Origin: an uncultured Rickettsiales bacterium
GTDB lineage: Bacteria > Pseudomonadota > Alphaproteobacteria > Rickettsiales > UBA1997
Direction of reading: 5' to 3'
DNA: 45,222 bases
Assembly (NCBI GenBank): GCA_934747265.1
Contig: CAKVGI010000010.1
Coordinates: forward strand, 1 to 45,222
Position 1 is the stretch's first letter, and every line of letters starts with the position of its first letter. The notes beneath the pieces were generated by a model. It was given only the letters and a program-made list of their open reading frames with translations, was not told the origin of the DNA and searched no databases. A program made the translations under genes and the position numbers. Positions 35,151 through 43,250 of the stretch are shown piece by piece.

Positions 35151-35757
35151 GTATTTATATATCCAATATTACAACAACTTAATAACATAATTAATTATGT
35201 ATTATAAATTTAAAGCATAAATAAAAATGTTAGGCATCTTTAACTTTAATATATTTTAAATTTTATTTATAATATTAAATTGTGAGATATTATATTATAT
35301 AACTAATTATAATATATATTAATTTAAAATATAGATATTGTAGTAGTGATAAAATAAATAAAAACTCTATATCTCATCTTGTAATGGGGGAGTCAATCGC
35401 AGAATATCCTCTCCTTCGCCCCCCTGATAAGGGGGGAGCTGACGTAGTCAACATCTCTCCTTCGCCCCCCTGATAAGGGGGGAGTCAGTCGTAGACTGAC
35501 AGGGGGGTTAATAACATTTATTTTGTTTTATTTTTTAATAAAACAAAATAAATAATTAAGAATTATAATAATAATTAAGAATAGAATAATATATCTATTT
35601 AATAAATAAAATAATAATTAATAATACAATACTACTACTACATATTATTAAATACTATAATCACACATTAAATATATTATTAATGTTATATAAATAATAT
35701 ATTAACATAAAAAACATAGTTTAAAACAATCAAAGTATTTTAACCCCCCTTGCCCCC
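35151..35757 (-). repeat. Composite intergenic repeat, copy B (inverted)
   Basis: Most of the gene-free stretch after the tRNAs. Bases 35151-35361 match the reverse complement of 321-533 over some 210 bases with few differences and one or two small gaps. About 35650-35757 matches the reverse complement of about 77-175 more loosely. The middle (35383-35640) differs: here it contains two extra hairpin modules (35383-35512) and AATTAAGAAT-type repeats. The copies are inverted with respect to each other, 35 kb apart. No gene is visible. Confidence 0.85.
35383..35512 (+). repeat. Two double-hairpin repeat modules
   Basis: Two tandem modules. Each begins CGCCCCCCTGATAAGGGGGG, a G/C stem with a TGATAA loop. 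The stem is followed by a second small stem: TGAC-gta-GTCA in the first module and GTCAGTC-gta-GACTGAC in the second. A GGGGGGTT run closes the second. The leading part (35383-35420) matches the reverse complement of about 45105-45145. See the finding on this family. Confidence 0.85.
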
Positions 35758-35776
35758 CTTATCATGGGGGGGGAAT

Positions 35777-35968
35777 TGGATAGGTACCCCTTATCAGGGG
35801 GAAAATAAGGGGAACTTATCAGGGGGGATGGGGTGTACCCTTATCAAGTGGGGATAGAGAATTATCTCTTAACATGAAATGGAATAGAGAGATATCTCTT
35901 AACAGTGGGAAGAAATAGAGGAGTACACCTTAGCAGGGATGAAATAGAGAGATGTCCATTAGTGGGAG
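35777..35968 (+). repeat. Degenerate ~25-30 bp tandem repeat
   Basis: About seven diverged units. In the last four, ATAGAG recurs at 35854, 35884, 35915 and 35944, each followed by a variant of ATCTCTTAACA. The first three units are more G/C-rich (TACCCCTTATCAGGGG-like), spaced about 25 bases, and grade into the hairpin family on their left. Non-coding; nothing separates the units, so it is no CRISPR array. Confidence 0.75.
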
Positions 35969-35990
35969 GTGGGGTATTTAATTGATTTTT

Positions 35991-36033
35991 TATTGTTTGA
36001 CAAATTATATTGTAATATGGCGATCAAACAATA
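35991..36033. promoter_or_regulatory. Inverted repeat upstream of desulfoferrodoxin
   Basis: TATTGTTTGA (35991-36000) and TCAAACAATA (36024-36033) are exact reverse complements, 23 bases apart, about 105-145 bases before the desulfoferrodoxin ATG. TTGACA lies at 35997-36002 inside it. It could be a two-half-site operator or a weak hairpin; no known regulator site is recognised. Confidence 0.5.
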
Positions 36034-36136
36034 TATAGAAATTAGCAATACTTTGCATTAATAAAATTTTATTGTTGATTTTAAAATAATTATATATAAC
36101 ATAACAACTGTAAGTTGAATAACTTTGGTAATGATT

Positions 36137-36517
36137 ATGGAAAAATTACAAATTTATAAATGTTCTGTATGTGGTAATATAGTTGAGGTATTAAATGCTG
36201 GTGGTGGAAAAATGGTTTGTTGTGGTAAACCAATGGATTTACAGAAAGAAGGTATGACTGATGGTTCGTTAGAAAAACATGTTCCAGTTATAGAAAAGAA
36301 AGATAATGGTTATTTAATAAAGGTTGGATCAGTTCCACATCCTATGTTAGAAGAACATTATATAGAGTGGATAGAAATAATTGCTGGCGACAAAACATAT
36401 AAAAAATTTCTAAAACCTAACAATGCGCCAGAAGCATTTTTTGAGGATATAAAAGATGAACATTTTATTGTTCGCGAATATTGCAATATACACGGATTAT
36501 ATAAAAGTGAAAAATAA
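36137..36517 (+). CDS. dfx: Desulfoferrodoxin (superoxide reductase, two-iron type)
   Basis: A 126-residue non-heme iron protein that reduces superoxide to hydrogen peroxide without making oxygen, typical of anaerobes. The N-terminal rubredoxin-like Fe(Cys)4 centre has Cys9, Cys12, Cys28 and Cys29 (CSVCGN...CCGKP). The catalytic Fe(His)4Cys centre has His48 (EKHVPVIE), His68 and His74 (PHPMLEEHYIEWIE), Cys116 and His119 (CNIHGLYK). The ATG at 36137 gives exactly the family length; earlier in-frame starts at 36131 (ATG) and 36125 (TTG) are possible. It stands just before ftsZ, which has its own promoter. Unusual for alphaproteobacteria and useful for guessing lifestyle. Confidence 0.95.
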   Translation: MEKLQIYKCSVCGNIVEVLNAGGGKMVCCGKPMDLQKEGMTDGSLEKHVPVIEKKDNGYLIKVGSVPHPMLEEHYIEWIEIIAGDKTYKKFLKPNNAPEAFFEDIKDEHFIVREYCNIHGLYKSEK

Positions 36518-36525
36518 AAAATATA

Positions 36526-36555
36526 TTGACTTTTAAGTATTTTGCAAGCTAATAT
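36526..36555 (+). promoter_or_regulatory. Probable sigma-70 promoter of ftsZ
   Basis: TTGACT (36526-36531), an 18-base spacer and TAATAT (36550-36555), 27 bases before the ftsZ ATG at 36583. Good consensus on both boxes and right placement. Confidence 0.55.
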
Positions 36556-36582
36556 TTGTTTATGTAAACATTGTTTTAAAAG

Positions 36583-38091
36583 ATGACAGAAGGTACAACA
36601 CTTATTTCATTAAAAAATGCTGAGCAATATGGTAAGTTGCCAAAGATTCTTGTTATGGGAGTTGGCGGTGGTGGATGTAATGCTATCAACAATATGATGA
36701 AAAGAAAAATAGAAGGTGTTGAATTTATAGCTGTCAATACAGATATGCAATGTCTTGCAAATTCAATGGCTCCAAGAGTTATTCAATTAGGTAAAAATAC
36801 TACAAAAGGTCAAGGTGCTGGTTCTTATCCAGAAATAGCTCTTGCTGCTGCCGAGGAGTCAAAAGAAGAAATAGAAGATGCATTAAAAGATGTAGAATTA
36901 CTTTTTTTAACCGCTGGTATGGGTGGTGGTACTGGTACTGGTGCTACGCCATATATTGCAAAATTAGCGAAAGAAAAAGATATATTAACTGTTGCTGTTG
37001 TAACAAAACCATTTCAATATGAGGCTGAAGTTAGACTTAGAATAGCTGAACAAGGTATTGCGGAATTACGAAAATATGTTGATACGATGATTGTATTACC
37101 TAATGAGAATTTATTTAGAATTGCAAATAAGGAAACAACACTGCAAGATGCTTTTGCTTGTTCCGATAATGTTTTATATTTAGGTGTAAAAGGCATTACA
37201 GATCTTATTACGACGCCCGGTTTAATTAATCTTGATTTTGCTGATGTTAGAATGGTTATTAAAAAAATGGGTAGAGCAATGATGGGGATGGGTGAAGGTG
37301 AAGGTGAAGATAGAGCTATAAAAGCTGTTGAAGAAGCTCTTTCTAATCCATTACTTGAAGATGTTAACATAAAAGGTGCAACAGGTGCCTTAATTAACAT
37401 TACAGGCTCACCAGATATGACATTATTTGAGTTTGATGAAGCAGCAAAGAGAATTAGAGAAGAAATAGGAAGCAATAAAGCTACTATTAAAGTCGGTACA
37501 GCTTTTTCAAAGGATTTAGAAGGAAAAGTTAGAGTTTCAATCTTTGCTACTGGAATGCAAGAGACTTTTCCGTATGATAATTTAGAAGAGCAGAAAGAGT
37601 CAGAAACAACCAATAAAGATGAAGAAGAGAATAATATCGGTAAAAATAAAGTAGATGAAGATATGGCAAATAATATAGCTAATATTTTTACTGATACAAA
37701 AAAAGAAGAAAAAAATGAAACCGTTATAGAGCAAGTTAGAATTAACGATAATAAAGAAAAATCGGAAAATGTTTTAACAAAGCAACCTCAACAAAGATCT
37801 TTCGTAAGTAAAACAAGATTATCAGCTCAGAAAGATGGTGATTATTTTGATATGAGTGATCCACAAATAGAAGAAGTAATAGTGGAAGATAATAAAAAGA
37901 ATAATTCAGTTTTGTTTGGCTTTTTTAATAACTTTTCTTCAAAGAAAAATAAAGAGGAAAATAGAAGACATAATGATAGCGTTTTTGAAACAAAAAATAA
38001 AAAGATAGAAATTAGAAATAATAACTTGGATGATGTATTGGATAATAAAATATTAGATATTCCAACTTATTTAAGAAATAAAAAAATCTAA
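36583..38091 (+). CDS. ftsZ: Cell division protein FtsZ
   Basis: A 502-residue tubulin-like GTPase that forms the division ring. The GTP-binding signature GGGTGTG is at residues 114-120, the T7 synergy loop NLDFADV at 216-222, and the N-terminal VMGVGGGGCNAINNM loop is intact. The globular core ends near residue 325. An acidic, Asn/Lys-rich linker of about 165 residues follows and the conserved C-terminal peptide DIPTYLRNKK, which binds FtsA and other partners, closes the protein. The long linker is typical of alphaproteobacteria. ftsA and ftsQ, its normal neighbours, are absent, so the division cluster is dispersed. Confidence 0.97.
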   Translation: MTEGTTLISLKNAEQYGKLPKILVMGVGGGGCNAINNMMKRKIEGVEFIAVNTDMQCLANSMAPRVIQLGKNTTKGQGAGSYPEIALAAAEESKEEIEDALKDVELLFLTAGMGGGTGTGATPYIAKLAKEKDILTVAVVTKPFQYEAEVRLRIAEQGIAELRKYVDTMIVLPNENLFRIANKETTLQDAFACSDNVLYLGVKGITDLITTPGLINLDFADVRMVIKKMGRAMMGMGEGEGEDRAIKAVEEALSNPLLEDVNIKGATGALINITGSPDMTLFEFDEAAKRIREEIGSNKATIKVGTAFSKDLEGKVRVSIFATGMQETFPYDNLEEQKESETTNKDEEENNIGKNKVDEDMANNIANIFTDTKKEEKNETVIEQVRINDNKEKSENVLTKQPQQRSFVSKTRLSAQKDGDYFDMSDPQIEEVIVEDNKKNNSVLFGFFNNFSSKKNKEENRRHNDSVFETKNKKIEIRNNNLDDVLDNKILDIPTYLRNKKI

Positions 38092-38271
38092 CTTATTTAT
38101 CAAAAATATAAAGTGGTTGAGTCTTATAATTTTTGTATGAACTTTTCTTGCATAATTACTTAATTGTTTTTGCTATTCTGTTAAAAAAGAATATAGGGAC
38201 TAAAAATTTATATTTTAGTGGTAATTGAAATTAAACAACAATAAACAAATGTTGAGTTTTTAATATGAATA

Positions 38272-38301
38272 ATAAACTACAATTTTATTGTGTAGTTTTT
38301 T
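38272..38301 (+). terminator. Probable terminator in the ftsZ-lepA gap
   Basis: Stem AAACTACA / TGTAGTTT with a 9-base loop and a following T-run, 180 bases after the ftsZ stop and 66 before lepA. The 276-base gap also holds a short palindrome (ACTAAAA...TTTTAGT, 38199-38219); no gene is seen there. Confidence 0.65.
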
Positions 38302-38367
38302 CATTTCCCTTGAAAAATTAAATTAAATCCACTAATTTTTTTATTAACTGAATATTAAAAATAAAAT

Positions 38368-40197
38368 ATGTCAACAGATTTAAGTAGAATAAGAAATTTT
38401 GCAATTATAGCACATATAGATCATGGAAAATCAACGCTTGCTGATAGATTGATTGAAGCATGTGGTGGACTTGAAAAAAGAGAAATGGAAGATAGAATAC
38501 TTGATAATATGGATTTAGAGAAAGAAAAAGGAATTACAATAAAATCGCAAACCGTTAGGTTGACATATAAAGCTGATGATGGAAATACATATTATTTAAA
38601 TCTTATGGATACCCCAGGGCATGTTGACTTTGGCTATGAGGTTAGTCGTTCACTTGCGTCTTGTGAAGGTAGTTTGCTTGTTGTAGACGCTACACAAGGT
38701 GTTGAAGCTCAAACCCTTGCAAATGCCTATCAAGCTATTGATAACAATCATGAAATTATACCTGTTTTAAACAAGGTGGATTTGCCTTCTGCTGATGTTG
38801 AAAAAACTAAAAAACAAATAGAAGAAATTATTGGACTAAATACATCTTGCGCCGTTGAAGCATCTGCTAAAACTGGACTTGGAATTCATGAAGTCCTTGA
38901 AAGTATAGTTCGTTTACTGCCTGCCCCAAAAGGCGATCCAACAGCACCACTTAAAGTTTTAATTGTTGATAGTTGGTATGATAGTTATATTGGAATTGTT
39001 ATTTTAATTAGAGTTGTAGATGGTACATTAAGAAGGGGTGATAAAATAAAAATGCACTCAACTCAAAATACATTCCAAGTTGATCAAGTTGGTATTTTTA
39101 CGCCTAAAAAAATGAAAGTTAATGAATTAGGAGCTGGTGAGATTGGTTATTTCACAGCACAAATGAAAACACTAAATGATTGCAAAGTTGGCGATACGGT
39201 TGTTTATGCTGATGATATAACTACCGAAGCATTATCAGGATTTAAACCTAATATGCCAGTTGTATTTTGTGGTATGTACCCTGTTGATGCAAGTGATTAT
39301 GACAACTTTAAAGAGAGTATTGCAAAACTACACTTAAACGATGCAAGTTTTGAATATGAACCAGAAACTTCATCTGCATTGGGTTTTGGTTTTAGATGTG
39401 GCTTTTTAGGACTTTTGCACCTTGAAATCATACAAGAAAGGTTGGACAGAGAATATAATTTAGACTTAATCACAACAGCCCCATCTGTTATTTACAGAAT
39501 CTATACAAACACAACCAAAGGTTTTAAATTTGAAGAAGGCAAGGATTATCTAGAAATTCACAATCCTGCCGATATGCCAGAACCACAATATATTTCAAAA
39601 ATGGAAGAACCTTGGATTACCGCTACAATTATGACACCGGACGAGTATTTAGGAGATGTTATAAAGCTTTGCACTGATAGGAGGGGTATACAAAAAAATC
39701 TTACATATGTTGGCGACAGAGCTGTTTTAACATACAGATTACCACTCAATGAAATTGTCTATGATTTCTATGATAAGTTGAAATCATACACAAAGGGCTA
39801 TGCAAGTTTTGACTGGTATGTTGATGGTTATGAAGAATCAAAACTCGTAAAGGTTGGAATTTTAGTAAACGGTGAAAATGTTGATGCCCTATCTCTCATA
39901 ATGCACCAATCACAAGCTGTTAAGAAAGGCAGACAACTCGTTGAAAAACTCAAAGAAGAAATACCAAGACAAATGTTTAAAATTGCCATACAGGCATCAA
40001 TGGACGGCAAAATCATTGCCAGAGAAGATCTTTCAGGCTACAAAAAAGATGTCCTTGCAAAATGCTATGGTGGTGATGTTTCAAGAAAGAAAAAATTGTT
40101 AGAAAAACAGAAAAAGGGAAAGAAGAGAATGAGAAGTGTAGGAAATGTGGAAATCCCACAAAGTGCCTTTTTGGCAGTGTTGAAGGTGGGGGATTAG
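38368..40197 (+). CDS. lepA: Elongation factor 4 (back-translocase LepA)
   Basis: A 609-residue ribosome-associated GTPase. G1 is AHIDHGKST, G2 and switch I region RILDNMDLEKEKGITIKSQT, G3 DTPGHVDF, G4 NKVDLPSAD, and G5 SAKTGLG. The C-terminal LepA-specific domain ends GKKRMRSVGNVEIPQSAFLA, a conserved positively charged signature. Length is within the usual 597-610. It sits 54 bases before the restriction-modification locus, and the base composition of its 3' part is slightly less AT-rich than its neighbours. Confidence 0.96.
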   Translation: MSTDLSRIRNFAIIAHIDHGKSTLADRLIEACGGLEKREMEDRILDNMDLEKEKGITIKSQTVRLTYKADDGNTYYLNLMDTPGHVDFGYEVSRSLASCEGSLLVVDATQGVEAQTLANAYQAIDNNHEIIPVLNKVDLPSADVEKTKKQIEEIIGLNTSCAVEASAKTGLGIHEVLESIVRLLPAPKGDPTAPLKVLIVDSWYDSYIGIVILIRVVDGTLRRGDKIKMHSTQNTFQVDQVGIFTPKKMKVNELGAGEIGYFTAQMKTLNDCKVGDTVVYADDITTEALSGFKPNMPVVFCGMYPVDASDYDNFKESIAKLHLNDASFEYEPETSSALGFGFRCGFLGLLHLEIIQERLDREYNLDLITTAPSVIYRIYTNTTKGFKFEEGKDYLEIHNPADMPEPQYISKMEEPWITATIMTPDEYLGDVIKLCTDRRGIQKNLTYVGDRAVLTYRLPLNEIVYDFYDKLKSYTKGYASFDWYVDGYEESKLVKVGILVNGENVDALSLIMHQSQAVKKGRQLVEKLKEEIPRQMFKIAIQASMDGKIIAREDLSGYKKDVLAKCYGGDVSRKKKLLEKQKKGKKRMRSVGNVEIPQSAFLAVLKVGD

Positions 40198-40251
40198 ATG
40201 CTTCTTCAGAGTAATTAAAAATTGTAAAAGATAAAAATAGAGAGAAAAAGT

Positions 40252-42195
40252 ATGGCAAAAAAAGAAGTAAAAACTGACTTATGGGTTTATAATTTATTAA
40301 AAGAGGCAAATATTGAACTCGATCCACAAGGAAGTTCAATAAAGGAAATTGATGATGCTTTAAAAACAGCCTCTAAGAAAGGAACCGGAAATGTTGGCTT
40401 TCCAGAATATGTTGGAATTGTAGGAGAAGGGGATTATAAATTTTTAATCGTTATTGAAGATAAGGCCGATTTGGATAGGCATGTAAAACTTGATGGCGGA
40501 GTTATATCAAAAGAAATTTCAGATGTAATAAACTATGCAGTAAATGGAGCTTTATTTTATGCAAAACATTTAGCAAAAAATACAAGTTATAAAAAAATAT
40601 TAGCCTTTGGTGTCTCTGGTAATGAAAAAAGACATAGAATTACACCTATTTTTGTTGATAATACAACTGATTATAGAGAATTACCAGATGTTGAATCATT
40701 TATAAACTTCAATAAAGATAATATACATGATTATTATATACACGAAATTCTAAAAGAGAATACAAATGAAGAAAAAGATATTGAAGAAATATTAAGAGAA
40801 GCCAAAGAATTGCATGAAGATTTAAGAAACTATGGAAATTTGACTGATACGGATAAGCCTCTTGTCGTTTCTGGTATATTGTTGGCATTAGATGAAATTA
40901 AAAATGGTAATTTTTCAATAGATAATTTAACTGGTGATAAATTTAAAACTGACGGACAGAAAATCTATGAAGCTATTGAATCAAATTTAAGAAGGGTTAG
41001 AGTTGCTCCGGATGTGAAAAGGGACAAAATTTTATCTCAATTTTCTATTATAAAAGATACAACAAAGTTAAATGATGTTAATAAAACATTAAATAAAACA
41101 CCATTAAAACATTTTGCAGAATTTTTATATAAAAACATCTTTAAATCCATAAAATACATTCAATCATCTGAAGATTATATAGGTAGGTTTTATGGTGAAT
41201 TTATGAGTTATAGTGGTAGTAATGCCCAATCATTAGGTATAGTATTGACGCCAAAACATATAACACAATTATTTTGTGATTTAGTGGAATTAAAAATTGA
41301 TGATGTTATATTAGATCCGTGTTGTGGAACTGGCGGATTTTTAATTGCTGCAATGCACAATATGTTTAAGTTAGCTAAGGATAATAAAAATATTATTGAT
41401 CATATAAGAGAAGAGCAACTGCACGGCATTGAATTACAGCCATATATGTTTGCTATTGCCACAACAAATATGATTTTAAGAGGCGATGGAAAAAGTAATC
41501 TGATAAATGATGATTTTTTGGAACAAAATCCAAAAAAACTGCAAGAAAAAGGTTCCACTATTGGCTTTATGAATCCACCATATAGTCAAGGTTCAAAAAA
41601 CAATCCAGATTTATATGAAATATCATTTGTTGAACATTTATTAAACTCATTAACTAAGAATGCAAAATGCGTTGTAATAGTTCCGCAATCTTCAATGACT
41701 GGTAAAACAAAAGATGAACAGGCAATTAAATCAAATATTCTTAAATATCACACATTGGAGGGTGTAATTACTCTAAATAAGGATACATTCTATGGTATTG
41801 GAACGATGCCCTGTATAGCTGTATTTACAGTAGGAAAGCCACATCAAAAGGATAAAATTTGTAAATTTATAAATTTTGAAAATGACGGTTTTAAAGTAAA
41901 ACCACATATAGGTTTAGTTGAAACGGAATCAGCCAAAGATAAAAAACAGCATTTATTAGATGTATGGTATGATAGAGTTGAAGAGACAACAAAATTTTGT
42001 GTAAAAACAACAATAGAAGATACGGATGAATGGCTGCATAGTTTTTATTATTTTAATGATGAAATACCAACGGAGAAAGATTTTGAAAAGACAATAAATG
42101 ACTATTTAACTTTTGAATTTTCAATGATTATGCATGGTAGGGAATATTTATTTAAAGAAGATAATAATGGGGGAGATGATGAAACTGAGCGATAG
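40252..42195 (+). CDS. Fused restriction-modification subunit, BcgI-like (nuclease + N6-adenine methyltransferase)
   Basis: A 647-residue protein. The methyltransferase core has motif I DPCCGTGGF at 355-363 and catalytic NPPY at 441-444, as in HsdM. The N-terminal ~165 residues are not usual for HsdM: Pro51-Glu52 ... Glu69-Asp70-Lys71 (FPEYVG...IVIEDKAD) fits a PD-(D/E)XK nuclease active site. Fusion of nuclease and methylase in one ~640-residue chain with a separate specificity subunit is the layout of Type IIB enzymes like BcgI, which cut on both sides of the site. No hsdR gene is present, agreeing with this. A Type I HsdM whose HsdR lies elsewhere is the alternative. It overlaps the S gene by 17 bases. 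Confidence 0.8.
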   Translation: MAKKEVKTDLWVYNLLKEANIELDPQGSSIKEIDDALKTASKKGTGNVGFPEYVGIVGEGDYKFLIVIEDKADLDRHVKLDGGVISKEISDVINYAVNGALFYAKHLAKNTSYKKILAFGVSGNEKRHRITPIFVDNTTDYRELPDVESFINFNKDNIHDYYIHEILKENTNEEKDIEEILREAKELHEDLRNYGNLTDTDKPLVVSGILLALDEIKNGNFSIDNLTGDKFKTDGQKIYEAIESNLRRVRVAPDVKRDKILSQFSIIKDTTKLNDVNKTLNKTPLKHFAEFLYKNIFKSIKYIQSSEDYIGRFYGEFMSYSGSNAQSLGIVLTPKHITQLFCDLVELKIDDVILDPCCGTGGFLIAAMHNMFKLAKDNKNIIDHIREEQLHGIELQPYMFAIATTNMILRGDGKSNLINDDFLEQNPKKLQEKGSTIGFMNPPYSQGSKNNPDLYEISFVEHLLNSLTKNAKCVVIVPQSSMTGKTKDEQAIKSNILKYHTLEGVITLNKDTFYGIGTMPCIAVFTVGKPHQKDKICKFINFENDGFKVKPHIGLVETESAKDKKQHLLDVWYDRVEETTKFCVKTTIEDTDEWLHSFYYFNDEIPTEKDFEKTINDYLTFEFSMIMHGREYLFKEDNNGGDDETER

Positions 42196-42751
42196 AGAGT
42201 GGAAAGAGTTTAAGGTTACAAAAATCTTTGGTAATAGTATTAATTCAAAACCATACCATTTTAATAATTTAAAAGAAGAAAATACTAATTTGAAAAATTC
42301 AATTCCATATATAACAAGAACAAATTTAAATAATGGTTTATTTTGTATTGTTAAAAAAGAGGATGATTTTATAATAAATCCGAAAAATACAATATCTTTT
42401 GGGGCTGAAAATGCTACTTATTTTTATCAGCCCTATGAGTATATAACTGGTAATAAGATGTATTATTATAAAAATAGTAATTTATCTAAATATTCTTTAT
42501 TATTTGTATTAAACTGTTTAAATAAAAGTATTTCAGACTGTGGATTTGGCTATGGTGTTGGATTGACTGGAAAGAGATCTGATAGTAGAATAATATTTCT
42601 TCCAATAAACACAAATGGTGAACCAGACTATCAATTTATGGAGGAGTATATAAAAGAATTAATGCATAAAAAGAGACAAGAATATATAAAATATGCAAAA
42701 AATAAGATGGATAATCTAAAAGTTGAGGGGGGGGGGGGATTGCTTAGTTAA
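42179..42751 (+). CDS. hsdS: Specificity subunit, N-terminal half (first target-recognition domain)
   Basis: A 190-residue half-size S subunit. I take the ATG at 42179 (MKLSDREWKEF), which has GGGGGAG just upstream; in-frame ATGs at 42176 and 42167 are alternatives. It holds one target-recognition domain: the opening EWKEFKVTKIFG, IPYITRTNLNNG, FGAENATYFYQPYEYITGNK, then FLPINTNGEPDYQFMEEYIK and a conserved-type helix. Twelve Gs at 42727-42738 encode Glu-Gly-Gly-Gly-Gly and the frame stops eight bases beyond codon alignment, at TAA 42749-42751. With eleven or fourteen Gs it would run straight into the second half. As it stands, it could work as a dimer of half subunits. Confidence 0.85.
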   Translation: MKLSDREWKEFKVTKIFGNSINSKPYHFNNLKEENTNLKNSIPYITRTNLNNGLFCIVKKEDDFIINPKNTISFGAENATYFYQPYEYITGNKMYYYKNSNLSKYSLLFVLNCLNKSISDCGFGYGVGLTGKRSDSRIIFLPINTNGEPDYQFMEEYIKELMHKKRQEYIKYAKNKMDNLKVEGGGGLLS

Positions 42752-43250
42752 TAAAAAATGGAGAGATACTTTTATTGTCGATATATTTACAAGAATTAAG
42801 AGGGGTAAACGGCTAATAAGAGAAAAACAGGTGTCTGGAAATATTCCATATGTTTCATCGACCGCAATGAATAATGGTATTGATAATTTTATAAAATATA
42901 AAGAAAAAAACATGAGAAAATATTGTAATTGTATGAGTATAGCAAATAGTGGAAGTGTTGGAAATACATTTTATCAACCGTCTGATTATATAGCCAGTGA
43001 TCATGTGACCAATCTACAAAATAATGATTTTAATAAATTTATATATTTATTTATAGCAACTATGACAAATAGATTATCAAAAAAATATAATTTTAATCGT
43101 GAAATAAGTGATACTAGAATATCCAGGGAAAAAATTATTCTTCCAATAAATAATGATTGTAAACTTGATTATAAATATATGGAAAAATATATTAAAGACA
43201 TAATGTTTCAAAAATATAATAATTATTTAGAGTATATAAAAAATGAATAA
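42723..43250 (+). CDS. hsdS: Specificity subunit, C-terminal half, out of frame behind the G-tract
   Basis: An open frame of about 170 residues with a second target-recognition domain: KWRDTFIVDIFTRIKRGKRL, IPYVSSTAMNNGIDNF, SIANSGSVGNTFYQPSDYIA, then ILPINNDCKLDYKYMEKYIK. It parallels the first half element by element but the recognition loops differ, so it should read another half-site. It has no ATG at a sensible place; the only early start is a TTG at 42723 before the G-tract, without ribosome-binding site. It is thus probably translated only as a fusion with the first half (356 residues with G11, 357 with G14). Its end overlaps the HEPN gene by eight bases. Confidence 0.8.
   Translation: MRGGGDCLVNKKWRDTFIVDIFTRIKRGKRLIREKQVSGNIPYVSSTAMNNGIDNFIKYKEKNMRKYCNCMSIANSGSVGNTFYQPSDYIASDHVTNLQNNDFNKFIYLFIATMTNRLSKKYNFNREISDTRISREKIILPINNDCKLDYKYMEKYIKDIMFQKYNNYLEYIKNE
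42727..42738 (+). repeat. G12 homopolymer, probable phase-variation switch
   Basis: Twelve consecutive Gs, inside coding sequence of a very AT-rich genome, exactly at the junction between the two halves of the specificity gene. Such runs slip during replication. One G less, or two more, joins the halves in frame; other lengths leave the first half alone with a short tail. Confidence 0.9.

Noticed and set aside
35762..35773. G8 run as another phase-variation tract
   Set aside because: It is non-coding and part of a hairpin repeat, far from any promoter element I can support.
35383..35968. CRISPR-like look of repeated G/C units
   Set aside because: Units are adjacent or irregularly spaced, drift gradually and contain internal palindromes; there are no constant repeats with unique spacers and no cas genes.
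38092..38271. Structured RNA (SRP, RNase P or tmRNA) in the ftsZ-lepA gap
   Set aside because: None of the conserved cores of these RNAs is present; only one short AT palindrome and weak promoter-like words are seen.
42723..42725. TTG as an independent start of the second specificity half
   Set aside because: No ribosome-binding site; translation would begin inside the G-tract; a fusion explains the layout better.
40252..43250. Ordinary Type I system with a missing hsdR
   Set aside because: Not excluded, but the PD-(D/E)XK-like motif in the N-terminus and the absence of hsdR favour the fused Type IIB layout.
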